This document shows positions 8,210 through 16,062 of a stretch of 64,000 nt of DNA, one piece after another; within the stretch, counting starts at the first letter, position 1, and every line of letters begins with the position of its first letter. The notes beneath the pieces were generated by a model that had not been told where the DNA came from, did no database searches, and saw only the letters and a list, made by a program, of their open reading frames with translations. A program made the position numbers and the translations under genes. The DNA is from Rhodoferax sp. U11-2br (GTDB lineage Bacteria; Pseudomonadota; Gammaproteobacteria; Burkholderiales; Burkholderiaceae_C). Location of the stretch: assembly GCF_018619435.1 (NCBI RefSeq), contig NZ_JAHFZF010000007.1:62001-126000 (forward strand). The letters run 5' to 3'.

Positions 8210-9685
8210 TCACAACAGACGGGTCACGATCTGCCCGAGCCGCCTCAGTGCCTGCTCCACCTCCCTGTCCACCGGCCAGCCGCAGCTGATGCGCAGAAAG
8301 GCGTCAAAGCGTAATGAGTTGGAGAACATCAGGCCGGGGCTGACCAGAATCTGCTCCTTCAAGGCCGCATCAAACACCCGTTTGCTCGACAGTTGCTGCG
8401 GCAGCTCCACCCACAGCGACAAGCCACCCTCGGGCACGGTCAGTCGGGTACCGGCTGGGAAATGGCTGGCAATGGTTTCCGCCGTGTGTTGCCGCTGGAC
8501 CTGCAAGGTGGCGCGCAAGCGGTGCAGATGGCGGTCGTAGGCGGGGGAGGCGATGAAGTCTGCCGCCGCCAGTTGTGATAACTCTTCATTGCTGCGGGTT
8601 TGGGTGAACTTGAGCATTTCGACCCTGGCTTGCCAGCGCCCGGCGGCCATCCAGCCCAGCCGCATGCCGGGCGCGAGGATTTTGTGCAGCGAGGCGCAGT
8701 AAATCACGTTGCCCGTGGTGTCCCATGACTTCATGGCGCGCGGCGGCGCATCACCGCGTTTGCCTTCATTGACCAGCTCGCTGTAGGTGTCGTCTTCAAT
8801 CAGCGTGATGGCGCTGATCTGGCACAACTGCACCAGCCGCTGCTTGTGCGCGTCGGGCATGATGCTGCCCAGCGGGTTTTGCAGGTGCGGCACCACCACC
8901 ACGGCTTTGATGCTGTTATCCGTCTGGATGGCCAGCTCCAGCGCGTCAATCGACATGCCGGTTTGCGGGCTGGTGGGGATCTCCAGCGCACGCAGGCCCA
9001 AGGCCTCCAGCACCTGCAGCAGGCCGTAAAAAGAGGGGGACTCCACAGCAATGGTGTCGCCCGCTTTTGCCACCGCTCGCAAGGCGAGGTTCAGCGCTTC
9101 CATGCAACCGGCTGTAATTTGCACATCATCGGGCGACAGCGTCATACCCAGCGCCATGGCGCGTTTGGCCAGCACCGCACGGAACTCGGCGTTGCCCCTG
9201 GGCGATGTGGCGGACACCAGGATGTCTGGCTTGTTGCGCAACACCCGCATGGCGGCCTGTTTGAGGGCCTCACCAGGGTACAGCGCGGGCGCGCAGCGGG
9301 CCACCGCCAGATTGGTTTTGACCATGTGCAGCCGACCGCGTGCGACAAAGTCTGACACCCGGGCGTGGATGCCGACGTACTGCGCCGGATCAGGGGCGCG
9401 GTCCATCCGCGGCTCCGTCACCGCCGCCAGCGTGCTGCGCAGTGGCCGACGCACAAAGTAACCCGAGCGCGGTCGCGCTTCCAGCCAACCCTCACTCTCC
9501 AGATGGCGGCTGAGCTGCATGGCGGTCGACAGGCTGATGTCGTGCTGGCGCATCAGCCCCCGCAACGAGGGCATGCGGTCGCCCGGCATCAGCGAACCGG
9601 CATGGATGGCGCCGCGGTAATGTGAAGCCAGCCGTTGGTAAAGCGGAGGCAAGGGAGCTTGGGTTGACAGATGTGGTGTGTCCAT
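8210..9685 (-). CDS. MocR-type regulator (GntR helix-turn-helix fused to aminotransferase-like domain)
   Basis: A 491-residue protein. Residues about 12-80 form a GntR winged helix (PLYQRLASHYRGAIHAGSL, MPSLRGLMRQHDISLSTAMQ). From about 110 on is a fold-type I PLP domain, with YCASLHKILAPGMRLGW carrying the PLP-binding Lys and VEGG/PEGGLSLWVELP near the C-terminus. MocR proteins such as PdxR and GabR bind PLP or an amine and regulate vitamin B6 or amino acid genes. ATG 9685 precedes the helix-turn-helix; upstream codons to 9877 lie in the promoter. It is divergent from the DUF2917 gene at 9890, a possible target. Confidence 0.92.
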   Translation of the reverse strand: MDTPHLSTQAPLPPLYQRLASHYRGAIHAGSLMPGDRMPSLRGLMRQHDISLSTAMQLSRHLESEGWLEARPRSGYFVRRPLRSTLAAVTEPRMDRAPDPAQYVGIHARVSDFVARGRLHMVKTNLAVARCAPALYPGEALKQAAMRVLRNKPDILVSATSPRGNAEFRAVLAKRAMALGMTLSPDDVQITAGCMEALNLALRAVAKAGDTIAVESPSFYGLLQVLEALGLRALEIPTSPQTGMSIDALELAIQTDNSIKAVVVVPHLQNPLGSIMPDAHKQRLVQLCQISAITLIEDDTYSELVNEGKRGDAPPRAMKSWDTTGNVIYCASLHKILAPGMRLGWMAAGRWQARVEMLKFTQTRSNEELSQLAAADFIASPAYDRHLHRLRATLQVQRQHTAETIASHFPAGTRLTVPEGGLSLWVELPQQLSSKRVFDAALKEQILVSPGLMFSNSLRFDAFLRISCGWPVDREVEQALRRLGQIVTRLL

Positions 9686-9716
9686 GCGCCATGATCCTTG
9701 ATACGGTCTGCAGAAA

Positions 9717-9755
9717 ACAGATGCAGATAAGCTGAAAACGTACCGTAACAGATGC
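9717..9755. promoter_or_regulatory. Direct repeats in the MocR/DUF2917 intergenic region
   Basis: ACAGATGC occurs at 9717-9724 and again at 9748-9755, 31 bases apart (about three helix turns), with a further CAGAT at 9724-9728 and CCAGATAC near 9778. MocR regulators typically bind direct repeats in their own divergent promoters, so this is a candidate operator. Confidence 0.4.
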
Positions 9756-9889
9756 CCAATTGGCGCGCTGTCATGGTCCAGATACAGCCCGTCTGTGGCT
9801 GTTGTCTTTTGCCCCTGCCCACTACGATTTTCAGACCAGGACGTCGGGCTGTCGACGACCGCCAACCACAGCACCACAGGGGCTAGACC

Positions 9890-10225
9890 ATGCAGACAAC
9901 CAATACACCGATGGGGCTTTCACGCGGGCAGTCTCATGCCGCCCACTTCAAGCGGGGCGCCGTCATCACCGTGGCCTCAGGGTCGGTACGGGTCATCAGT
10001 CGGGTGTGGCTGGACCACACCTCGCTGACCACCCAAACACCCCTTCTGCGCGGCGGCGTGTTTTATGTGCCCTGCTCCGGCTGGCTGGAGATCAGCGCTG
10101 ACAGCGATGCGCAGATTGGCTTGGGGCAACAACCGGGTGGCCTGAAGCCGGTCAAACGCGGGTGGCGGGTTATGGCCGGGATTTGTGAACGTTTTCAGCC
10201 TCCAGACCTTGTGTTGTCTGGGTAA
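9890..10225 (+). CDS. DUF2917 domain protein
   Basis: A 111-residue protein with the DUF2917 pattern: a basic start, LSRGQSHAAHFKRGAVITVASGSVRVI (key part RGAVITVASGSVRV), then a cupin-like string of short beta strands with GGVFYVPCSGWLEISA. No signal peptide. Function is unknown; the fold suggests a small beta-sandwich. It has a good AGGGG ribosome site and lies divergent from the MocR gene, which may control it. Confidence 0.7.
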   Translation: MQTTNTPMGLSRGQSHAAHFKRGAVITVASGSVRVISRVWLDHTSLTTQTPLLRGGVFYVPCSGWLEISADSDAQIGLGQQPGGLKPVKRGWRVMAGICERFQPPDLVLSG

Positions 10226-10313
10226 AAGGCTATGAACTAGGTAGCACCCATCACGGGGGCTTTGGGCAACAGCTTTTCTGGCAAACTGCCGCTTCAGCCC
10301 CCAAGATCCCCCC

Positions 10314-10538
10314 ATGAAGCCGACACCTCAAACACCCACGCAACCACCTGACGGTTTACCCACCTATCGCCTGCTCACCGGACCCGACGACGCGACGTTT
10401 TGCCGCCGCGTCAGTGAGGCGCTGGCGCTCGGTTACCAGCTTTATGGTTCACCTGCAGCCACATTCAATGGCGAGAAGGTGATCGTGGCGCAAGCCATCA
10501 TCTGGCCCAGCGTGCAGCAGGCCTTGTCACAACACTGA
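10314..10538 (+). CDS. DUF1737 domain protein
   Basis: A 74-residue protein containing the short DUF1737 motif: YRLLTGPDDATFCRRVSEAL, then ALGYQLYGSPAATFNGEKVIVAQAI. This domain forms a small alpha-beta unit found alone or at the end of other proteins; no function is established. It is followed after 12 bases by the helix-hairpin-helix gene and probably shares its transcript. Confidence 0.75.
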   Translation: MKPTPQTPTQPPDGLPTYRLLTGPDDATFCRRVSEALALGYQLYGSPAATFNGEKVIVAQAIIWPSVQQALSQH

Positions 10539-10550
10539 AGCGCCGTCCTC

Positions 10551-10790
10551 ATGCCTTTCCCACTCGAAGAACGCAGCGCCTTGTTGGCCGTGAAAGGGGT
10601 TGGCCCCACGGTGGTCGCCCGGCTGGAGCAAATGGGCTTTGAATCATTGGGGCATCTGGCCAAAGCCAACGCGCTGGATATCGTTTCAACAGCCGCCGAC
10701 ATCGTTGGCTCCACCTGCTGGAAAAACAGCCCGCAGGCGCGGGCGGCCATACAGGCGGCCATTGCCCTGGCACAGTCGCGCCAAGTCTGA
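10551..10790 (+). CDS. Helix-hairpin-helix protein (Cdd1/pathogenicity-locus family)
   Basis: A 79-residue protein with a helix-hairpin-helix motif, LLAVKGVGPTVVARLEQMGF (GVGP hairpin near residue 17), followed by LGHLAKANALDIVSTAADIV and a conserved CWKNSPQARAAI end. Proteins of this size in the Cdd1 family are predicted to bind nucleic acid but have no established role. It lies directly downstream of the DUF1737 gene. Confidence 0.72.
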   Translation: MPFPLEERSALLAVKGVGPTVVARLEQMGFESLGHLAKANALDIVSTAADIVGSTCWKNSPQARAAIQAAIALAQSRQV

Positions 10791-10856
10791 CGCTGCGAAA
10801 ATTCACCGACACATCACCGATGGCTCACAACCATCCATCTTTTTAACCATCTCAAC

Positions 10857-11438
10857 ATGAAAAATATTTGCGTTTATTGCGGCTCCAACCCCGGCCGATT
10901 GGAGGCCTATGCAGACGGTGCGCGCTCGCTGGCCAAGGCTTTGGTCGACCGCGACCTGGGCCTGGTCTACGGCGGCGCCAGCGTGGGCATCATGGGGCTG
11001 ATCGCCAACTCGGTGTTGCAGTTGGGTGGGCGCGCCGTGGGTGTGATTCCCGAAGCCCTCAAACGCAAGGAGATCGAGCACACCGGGCTGACCGAGCTGC
11101 ATGTCACCCGCTCCATGCACGAGCGCAAAACCCTGATGGCCGATCTGTCAGATGGCTTCATTGCGCTGCCGGGCGGCATCGGCACGCTGGAAGAAATCTT
11201 CGAGGTCTGGACCTGGGCGCAACTGGGCTTTCATGCCAAACCTTGTGGCCTGCTCAATGTGGCGGGTTATTACGACGGTCTGACCGCGTTTCTGGACCAC
11301 ACGGTGGCCGAGCAGTTTGTCCGGCCAGCGCACCGCAGCACCCTGATGGTTGAGCCAACACCCGACGTGCTGCTGGACCGTTTTGCCAGCTACCAGGCGC
11401 CCACGGTCCAGAAGTGGGTGGAGAAGGGGCAGACCTGA
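10857..11438 (+). CDS. LOG-family protein (TIGR00730), cytokinin riboside 5'-monophosphate phosphoribohydrolase-like
   Basis: A 193-residue Rossmann-like protein with the family signature PGGIGTLEEIFEVWTWAQLG starting near residue 105, and the N-terminal VYCGSNPG and VYGGASVGIMG nucleotide-binding loops. The family cleaves nucleoside 5'-monophosphates to a base and ribose 5-phosphate; in non-plant bacteria the natural substrate is usually unknown. Length is standard. It ends just upstream of the nifV control region and appears unconnected with it. Confidence 0.9.
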   Translation: MKNICVYCGSNPGRLEAYADGARSLAKALVDRDLGLVYGGASVGIMGLIANSVLQLGGRAVGVIPEALKRKEIEHTGLTELHVTRSMHERKTLMADLSDGFIALPGGIGTLEEIFEVWTWAQLGFHAKPCGLLNVAGYYDGLTAFLDHTVAEQFVRPAHRSTLMVEPTPDVLLDRFASYQAPTVQKWVEKGQT

Positions 11439-11478
11439 TCGCATCTGTCGGGCGGTGGCCCAGTTTGCGAATTAAATC

Positions 11479-11515
11479 ACCTTCTAGCCCTTATAAATCA
11501 AGGGCTAGGCACTAT
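11479..11515. repeat. Dispersed repeat copy (CTAGCCCTTAT...AAGGGCTAG)
   Basis: CTAGCCCTTATAAATCAAGGGCTAG forms a hairpin-like dyad (arms CTAGCCCTT and AAGGGCTAG), followed by a partial CACTATG. It belongs to the family also present at 4993, 20311, 29348, 54080 and 62935. It lies between the LOG gene and the nifV promoter and could act as a transcript end for the former. Confidence 0.6.
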
Positions 11516-11581
11516 GGAAGTCGCAGCAATCCAGGGCCCATCCGCCGCCGAACCACTGCGTGTTGCTGCGCAGCCACGCTC

Positions 11582-11597
11582 TGTGCGAAACACCACA
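11582..11597 (+). promoter_or_regulatory. NifA upstream activator site (TGT-N10-ACA)
   Basis: TGTGCGAAACACCACA is an exact match to the TGT-N10-ACA consensus for NifA binding. Its centre lies about 112 bases upstream of the -24 element at 11701, a normal distance for an enhancer site. Confidence 0.75.
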
Positions 11598-11700
11598 ATT
11601 CCGACAAGCACCGTCGGCCAGCTGGCCTGAAAGTGCCACCAAGAACCGACAAATGGGCCCGCCAACCGGGCTAAATGGCTGAAAAGGGCGCAAAAGCAGA

Positions 11701-11716
11701 TGGCATAAGCCTTGCA
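11701..11716 (+). promoter_or_regulatory. Sigma-54 promoter (-24/-12) of nifV
   Basis: TGGCATAAGCCTTGCA matches TGGCAC-N5-TTGCA with the correct 10-base spacing between the GG and GC dinucleotides. Transcription should start near 11727, with the GGAAG ribosome site at 11731 and the nifV ATG at 11743. Together with the NifA site at 11582 this marks a nitrogen-fixation-specific promoter. Confidence 0.85.
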
Positions 11717-11742
11717 AAGAGGTAGGCAAAGGAAGCGACACC

Positions 11743-12900
11743 ATGCCTCTGAACCCCATCATCAACGACACAACCCTGCGCGACGGCGAACAAACCGCCG
11801 GTGTCGCGTTCACGGTGGCCGAGAAGTGTGCGATTGCCACCGCGCTCTCAGCAGCGGGTGTGCCCGAGATGGAGGTTGGCATACCCGCCATGGGTGAGGA
11901 AGAGATCGCCTGCATCAATGCCATCGCGGCCCTCCAGTTACCCGCACGGTTGATGGTCTGGGGCCGCCTGACCGAGACTGACCTGGCGAGTGCACTGCGT
12001 TGTGATGCGGAGATCATTCACCTGTCGATTCCGGTGTCGGACATCCACCTGCAGCACAAGCTGAGCCAGACGCGCGACTGGGCGATTGAACAAGTCACGC
12101 GGGTGATCAGCCAGGCGGTGGCCAGCGGCCGCACGGTGTCGCTCGGCGCCGAAGATGCTTCGCGCGCTGACCCGGCCTTTCTGGCCCTGGTGGCACGCCG
12201 GGCGCAGGCCTGTGGTGCCAGCCGCATCCGGTTTGCCGACACACTGGGGGTGCTCGACCCGTTCACCACCTATGACGCCATCGCCCGCCTGCGCGACGCG
12301 GTCGACATCGAGATCGAAATCCACGCCCACAACGACCTGGGCCTGGCCACTGCCAACACTCTCGCCGCGCTGCGCGCTGGTGCCACCCATGCCAACACCA
12401 CCGTCAACGGTCTCGGTGAACGCGCTGGCAACGCTGCCCTTGAAGAAGTGGTGATGGGGGTGCGCCACCTGCACCACGCTTGCACCGGTGTTGACACACA
12501 AGCGCTGGTGACCATCTCGCACTTGGTGGCACGCGCCTCGGGTCGCCAGGTGGCGTTCAACAAAAGCATTGTGGGTGAGGCCGTATTCACCCACGAGTCC
12601 GGCATCCACATCGACGGTCTGATGAAAAACGCCTCCACCTACGAGAGTTTTGACCCGTCGGAGCTGGGTCGCCAGCGCCGCACCGTGCTGGGCAAACATT
12701 CGGGCTCCCAGGCTGTGCGCCAAGCCTACAGCCAGTTGGGGGTGGTGCTGGACGACGACGCCCTGACCGCCCGCCTGCTCGGGCGCATCCGCGACCATGC
12801 CATGCGGGTCAAGCAGGAAGCCACGCCGGACGAGTTGCGCGGCTTTTTGCTGGAGTCTTTGGCACGGCCAACACCTCTGGCTTTTGCCAGAGCAGCCTAA
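11743..12900 (+). CDS. nifV: Homocitrate synthase NifV
   Basis: NifV condenses acetyl-CoA with 2-oxoglutarate to homocitrate, the organic ligand of the nitrogenase iron-molybdenum cofactor. The 385-residue protein begins with the catalytic motif [15 protein letters not shown] at residues 9-23, contains the metal motif [13 protein letters not shown] near 195 and [17 protein letters not shown] near 220, and ends without the leucine-sensing domain of LeuA. It is preceded by a NifA site and sigma-54 promoter, which supports NifV over other homocitrate or isopropylmalate synthases. nifW follows after 49 bases. Confidence 0.95.
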   Translation: MPLNPIINDTTLRDGEQTAGVAFTVAEKCAIATALSAAGVPEMEVGIPAMGEEEIACINAIAALQLPARLMVWGRLTETDLASALRCDAEIIHLSIPVSDIHLQHKLSQTRDWAIEQVTRVISQAVASGRTVSLGAEDASRADPAFLALVARRAQACGASRIRFADTLGVLDPFTTYDAIARLRDAVDIEIEIHAHNDLGLATANTLAALRAGATHANTTVNGLGERAGNAALEEVVMGVRHLHHACTGVDTQALVTISHLVARASGRQVAFNKSIVGEAVFTHESGIHIDGLMKNASTYESFDPSELGRQRRTVLGKHSGSQAVRQAYSQLGVVLDDDALTARLLGRIRDHAMRVKQEATPDELRGFLLESLARPTPLAFARAA

Positions 12901-12949
12901 ACCACCGAACGCACCACTGCCCACCCACAGTCACACCGGAGGACGCCCC

Positions 12950-13288
12950 ATGGAAACCTTTCTTCAACAGCTCAAAGCCCTCTCCTCGGCCGAGGACTTC
13001 CTGCATTACTTTGGGGTGCCGTTTGAGCAAAGTGTGGTCAACGTCAGCCGCCTGCACATCCTCAAACGTTTCTTCCAGTACATCCGCCAAGAGAACCTGC
13101 TGGCCGAGAGCAACGAAGTGGGCTTGTACACCGCGTACCGCGAACAGCTGGTCAAGGCCTACAACGACTTTGTCAAGTCCACCCCGGCACAGGAAAAGGT
13201 GTTCAAGGTGTTCCAGGACGTCAACGGCCGCCAGCATGTGTCGCTGGACAGCCTCAAGTCATCGCTGCCGCGCCACGCCCTGGCCTGA
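12950..13288 (+). CDS. nifW: Nitrogenase-stabilising/protective protein NifW
   Basis: A 112-residue protein matching NifW: METFLQQLKALSSAEDFL, FFGV-like YFGVPFEQSVVNVSRLHIL, then KRFFQYIRQEN and AYREQLVKAYNDFVKSTPAQEKVFKVF. NifW helps protect or mature the MoFe protein. The start follows GGAGGA. It lies between nifV and apbE in a head-to-tail series that appears to be one transcription unit from the sigma-54 promoter at 11701. Confidence 0.93.
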   Translation: METFLQQLKALSSAEDFLHYFGVPFEQSVVNVSRLHILKRFFQYIRQENLLAESNEVGLYTAYREQLVKAYNDFVKSTPAQEKVFKVFQDVNGRQHVSLDSLKSSLPRHALA

Positions 13289-13317
13289 CGCCCCCCGACA
13301 AGCCCCAAGGAGCCACC

Positions 13318-14370
13318 GTGTCCCACCGCCCTTCTAACCCTGTCACGGCTGTCAGTCAGGCTGTTGTTGCGCCCCGGCAGGGTCTGCTGACCCGGCGCCG
13401 CCTGATGCTGATGGCAGCGGCTGTGCCGCTGCTGGCCTGGCGCGTTCAGCAAGGCGCCCATGCCACCCCGCTGCAGTGGCAGGGGTTGGCCATGGGTGCG
13501 CCCGCCTCGGTCACCCTTCACCATGGGGGTGACACAGCGCACGCACAGGCCGCGCTGTCGGCCACGCTGGCCGAGGTGAACCGACTGGAGGCCATGTTCA
13601 GCCTGTTTCGCGCTGACTCGCTGATCTCCGAGCTCAACCGCAGCGGCCAACTCAAGGATGCGCCACCCGAATTTGTGTCGCTGCTGGGCACCGCGCTGGA
13701 AATGGCGGCGGCCTCCAAGGGCGTGTTTGACCCCAGCATCCAGCCGCTGTGGCGCCTGTACTTTGAGCATTTTGTGACCGGCGCCAACACCGCGCCACCG
13801 GCCGCAGACCGGGTGGCACAGGCCCGTTCCCTGGTGGGCTGGCAGGGTGTTCAGCTGACGGGTTCCCAGGTTCGACTGGCCCGCCCCGGCATGGCGCTGT
13901 CACTCAACGGCGTGGCGCAAGGCTTCATCACCGACCGCTGCAGCGCGGTATTACGCAGCCACGGCTTCAGCCACATGCTGGTCGACATGGGTGAACCCCG
14001 CGCGGTGGCGGCCAAACCCGACGGTTCGGCCTGGCAAATTGGTTTGGCCGACCCGCGTGAACCAAACCGGGCCATCCACACCCTGTCGGTGCTGGACCAA
14101 GCGGTGGCCACCTCCGGTGGTTATGGCACCCGGCTGGACGACGCTGGCCTCTACACCCACCTGATCAATGCGCGCACCGGTCGCACCGCCCCCGCTTATG
14201 AAAGCGTCACGGTGGTGGCGCCCACAGCCACGCAAGGGGACGCCTTGTCCACCGCGCTGGCGCTGATTCCCAGCACCGATGTGTCAGCGCGGCTGGCCTT
14301 GTTGCACACCCAACCGGGTTGCCGTGCCATTTGCATCAACCACGCCGGCCAGGTCAGTGCGCTGTCATGA
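13318..14370 (+). CDS. apbE: FAD:protein FMN transferase ApbE
   Basis: ApbE transfers FMN from FAD to a Thr in RnfD and RnfG, an essential maturation step of the Rnf complex. The 350-residue protein starts at GTG 13318 behind AAGGAG. Its N-terminus has TRRRLMLMAAAVPLLAW (residues 25-41), a twin-arginine-like export signal fitting its periplasmic site of action. Family motifs include MGAPASVTL, the FSLFRADSLISELNR region, SLNGVAQGFITDR, VDMGEPRAV and TSGGYGTR. Location directly before the rnf genes strongly supports this role. Its stop overlaps the rseC start (ATGA). Confidence 0.93.
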   Translation: MSHRPSNPVTAVSQAVVAPRQGLLTRRRLMLMAAAVPLLAWRVQQGAHATPLQWQGLAMGAPASVTLHHGGDTAHAQAALSATLAEVNRLEAMFSLFRADSLISELNRSGQLKDAPPEFVSLLGTALEMAAASKGVFDPSIQPLWRLYFEHFVTGANTAPPAADRVAQARSLVGWQGVQLTGSQVRLARPGMALSLNGVAQGFITDRCSAVLRSHGFSHMLVDMGEPRAVAAKPDGSAWQIGLADPREPNRAIHTLSVLDQAVATSGGYGTRLDDAGLYTHLINARTGRTAPAYESVTVVAPTATQGDALSTALALIPSTDVSARLALLHTQPGCRAICINHAGQVSALS

Positions 14371-14900
14371 ACACGCCCTACCCACCCGATGAAGCCTTGA
14401 TCGAGAGCCTGGCCCGCGTGGTTGGTGTCGACGGTGACCGGGTCTGGCTGGCCACCGAGGCGCCAGCGGCCTGCGGCAGCTGCGCCACCCAAAGTGCCTG
14501 TGGCAGTGGCAAGGCCAAACGCGGCGCCAGTTGGTGTGTACCACGCGACCTGGGGCCAGGCCAGCCCCTGCTGGCCTTGGGTGACCAGGTGTTGGTGGGG
14601 GTGGACCGCCGTGCGCTGACACGCGCCTCTCTGACCGCTTATGCCTTGCCGCTGCTGACGATGCTGGTCGCCGCCAGTGCCCTGCAAGCGGCAGGTGACA
14701 CGGTGGCGGTGGTCGCGGCGCTGGCAGGTTTGTTGCTGGGTGTGGCTGCGGCACGGGTGCTGGCGCGGCGTTGGCGTGAGGCGCTGGTGCCGGTGGTGCT
14801 GGGGCGCGCCAGCAGTGCGGCGAACTCGGCGTGTGCATCGTCCGGCGCGCAGTCCCTGCGCCGGGTGGCCATTCCCGTGGTTGAGCAGCGAGGTCTGTGA
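14367..14900 (+). CDS. rseC: RseC/SoxR-reducing-system family protein
   Basis: A 177-residue protein with an N-terminal cysteine cluster, [17 protein letters not shown] (three Cys, C-x2-C-x5-C, near residues 37-46), and two closely spaced hydrophobic segments (about 92-135) predicted to span the inner membrane. This is the layout of RseC, which in Escherichia coli works with the Rsx/Rnf complex to reduce SoxR. It overlaps apbE at ATGA and ends as rnfA begins. In this nif-type operon it is more likely an assembly or redox partner of Rnf than part of a SoxR system; that is inference. Confidence 0.85.
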   Translation: MNTPYPPDEALIESLARVVGVDGDRVWLATEAPAACGSCATQSACGSGKAKRGASWCVPRDLGPGQPLLALGDQVLVGVDRRALTRASLTAYALPLLTMLVAASALQAAGDTVAVVAALAGLLLGVAAARVLARRWREALVPVVLGRASSAANSACASSGAQSLRRVAIPVVEQRGL

Positions 14901-15481
14901 TGCATGATTTTTTGCTTGTGCTGCTGAGCACCGCCATTGTCAACAACGTGGTGTTAGCCAAATTTTTAGGCCTGTGCCCGTTCATGGGCACGTCCTCGCG
15001 CATCGATACCGCCATTGGCATGGGGCTGGCCACCACCTTTGTGCTGACCCTTTCCACCGGTTTTGTCTGGGTGGCCGAGGCGCTGCTGCTGGCGCCGCTG
15101 GACCTGTCCTTTCTGCGCACCATGACCTTCATCCTGGTGATTGCGGCGGTGGTGCAGTTCACAGAGATGGTGATCCGGCGCATCTCACCGCCGCTGTACG
15201 AGGCGCTGGGCGTCTACCTGCCGCTGATCACCACCAACTGCGCAGTGCTGGGCATTGCGCTGCTGACGATCCAGGCCGGTCACGGCTTTGTCGCCAGCCT
15301 GCTGCGCGGCTTTGGTGCGGCCTCGGGTTTTGGTCTGGTGCTGGTGATTTTTGCCGGCCTGCGTGAACGCCTGGCCCTGGCCGAGGTGCCCAAGGCTTTT
15401 GAGGGGGCACCGATTGGTTTCATCACCGCCGGGGTTTTGTCGCTGGCGTTTATGGGTTTTGCCGGACTGGGAGGTCACTGA
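14900..15481 (+). CDS. rnfA: Rnf complex membrane subunit RnfA
   Basis: RnfA is one of two inverted, homologous membrane subunits (with RnfE) that hold an intramembrane iron-sulfur site. The 193-residue protein has six hydrophobic segments and the invariant start [20 protein letters not shown] with its Cys, plus a second Cys-containing segment [16 protein letters not shown] 14900 shares its first base with the rseC stop; a GTG one codon earlier is less likely. rnfB begins at the last base of the stop codon. Confidence 0.95.
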   Translation: MHDFLLVLLSTAIVNNVVLAKFLGLCPFMGTSSRIDTAIGMGLATTFVLTLSTGFVWVAEALLLAPLDLSFLRTMTFILVIAAVVQFTEMVIRRISPPLYEALGVYLPLITTNCAVLGIALLTIQAGHGFVASLLRGFGAASGFGLVLVIFAGLRERLALAEVPKAFEGAPIGFITAGVLSLAFMGFAGLGGH

Positions 15482-16050
15482 TGGACTCGACCGCACTCAG
15501 CCATGCCGCGCAGGCGGTGGGCGCCATTGGTTTGCTGGGCACAGTTCTGGGCGTGATTCTGGGCGTGGCGTCACGTTATTTGTCGACACCGGTGGATGAC
15601 CGCGCCGAGGCGGTGGCCGCGCTGCTGCCAGGCTCCAACTGTGCCCAATGTGGTTTTGCAGGCTGCAAACAGGCCGCTGCCGCCATGGTGGACGGTCGCG
15701 CCGCACCCAGTGCCTGTCCACCCGGCGGTGCCTCCACCGCACAACGTGTGGCTGATTTGCTGGGAATGCGGCTGGTGATGGACGGTTCAGACGAGGCCCT
15801 GCCCACGGTGGCGTGGGTGGAAGAAGCGCGTTGTATTGGTTGCACCCGCTGCATCCGCAAGTGTGGCTCGGACGCGATTGTGGGTGCGGCCAAACAGATG
15901 CACACCGTGCTGCCCGAGGCCTGTTACGCCTGCGGCCTGTGTGTGGCCGAGTGCCCGACCAACGCCATCGTGATGAAGCCGGTGCTGCCCACACTTGCCA
16001 CCTGGCATTGGCCCAAACCAACGGCCAAAGACGCCGTGGCGGCAGGCTGA
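15481..16050 (+). CDS. rnfB: Rnf complex iron-sulfur subunit RnfB
   Basis: RnfB passes electrons between ferredoxin and the membrane part of Rnf. The 189-residue protein has an N-terminal membrane anchor, then a four-Cys cluster (CAQCGFAGC followed by a Cys in SACPPGG), then two ferredoxin-type 4Fe-4S motifs, CIGCTRCIRKC and CYACGLCVAECP. Length is typical of the proteobacterial form. In diazotrophs it is a probable donor to, or acceptor from, the nitrogenase ferredoxin. Confidence 0.95.
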   Translation: MDSTALSHAAQAVGAIGLLGTVLGVILGVASRYLSTPVDDRAEAVAALLPGSNCAQCGFAGCKQAAAAMVDGRAAPSACPPGGASTAQRVADLLGMRLVMDGSDEALPTVAWVEEARCIGCTRCIRKCGSDAIVGAAKQMHTVLPEACYACGLCVAECPTNAIVMKPVLPTLATWHWPKPTAKDAVAAG

Positions 16051-16062
16051 GAGGACACAGCG

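Noticed and set aside
10551-10790. The short helix-hairpin-helix gene as a DNA repair enzyme
   Set aside because: No catalytic domain is present beyond the binding motif.
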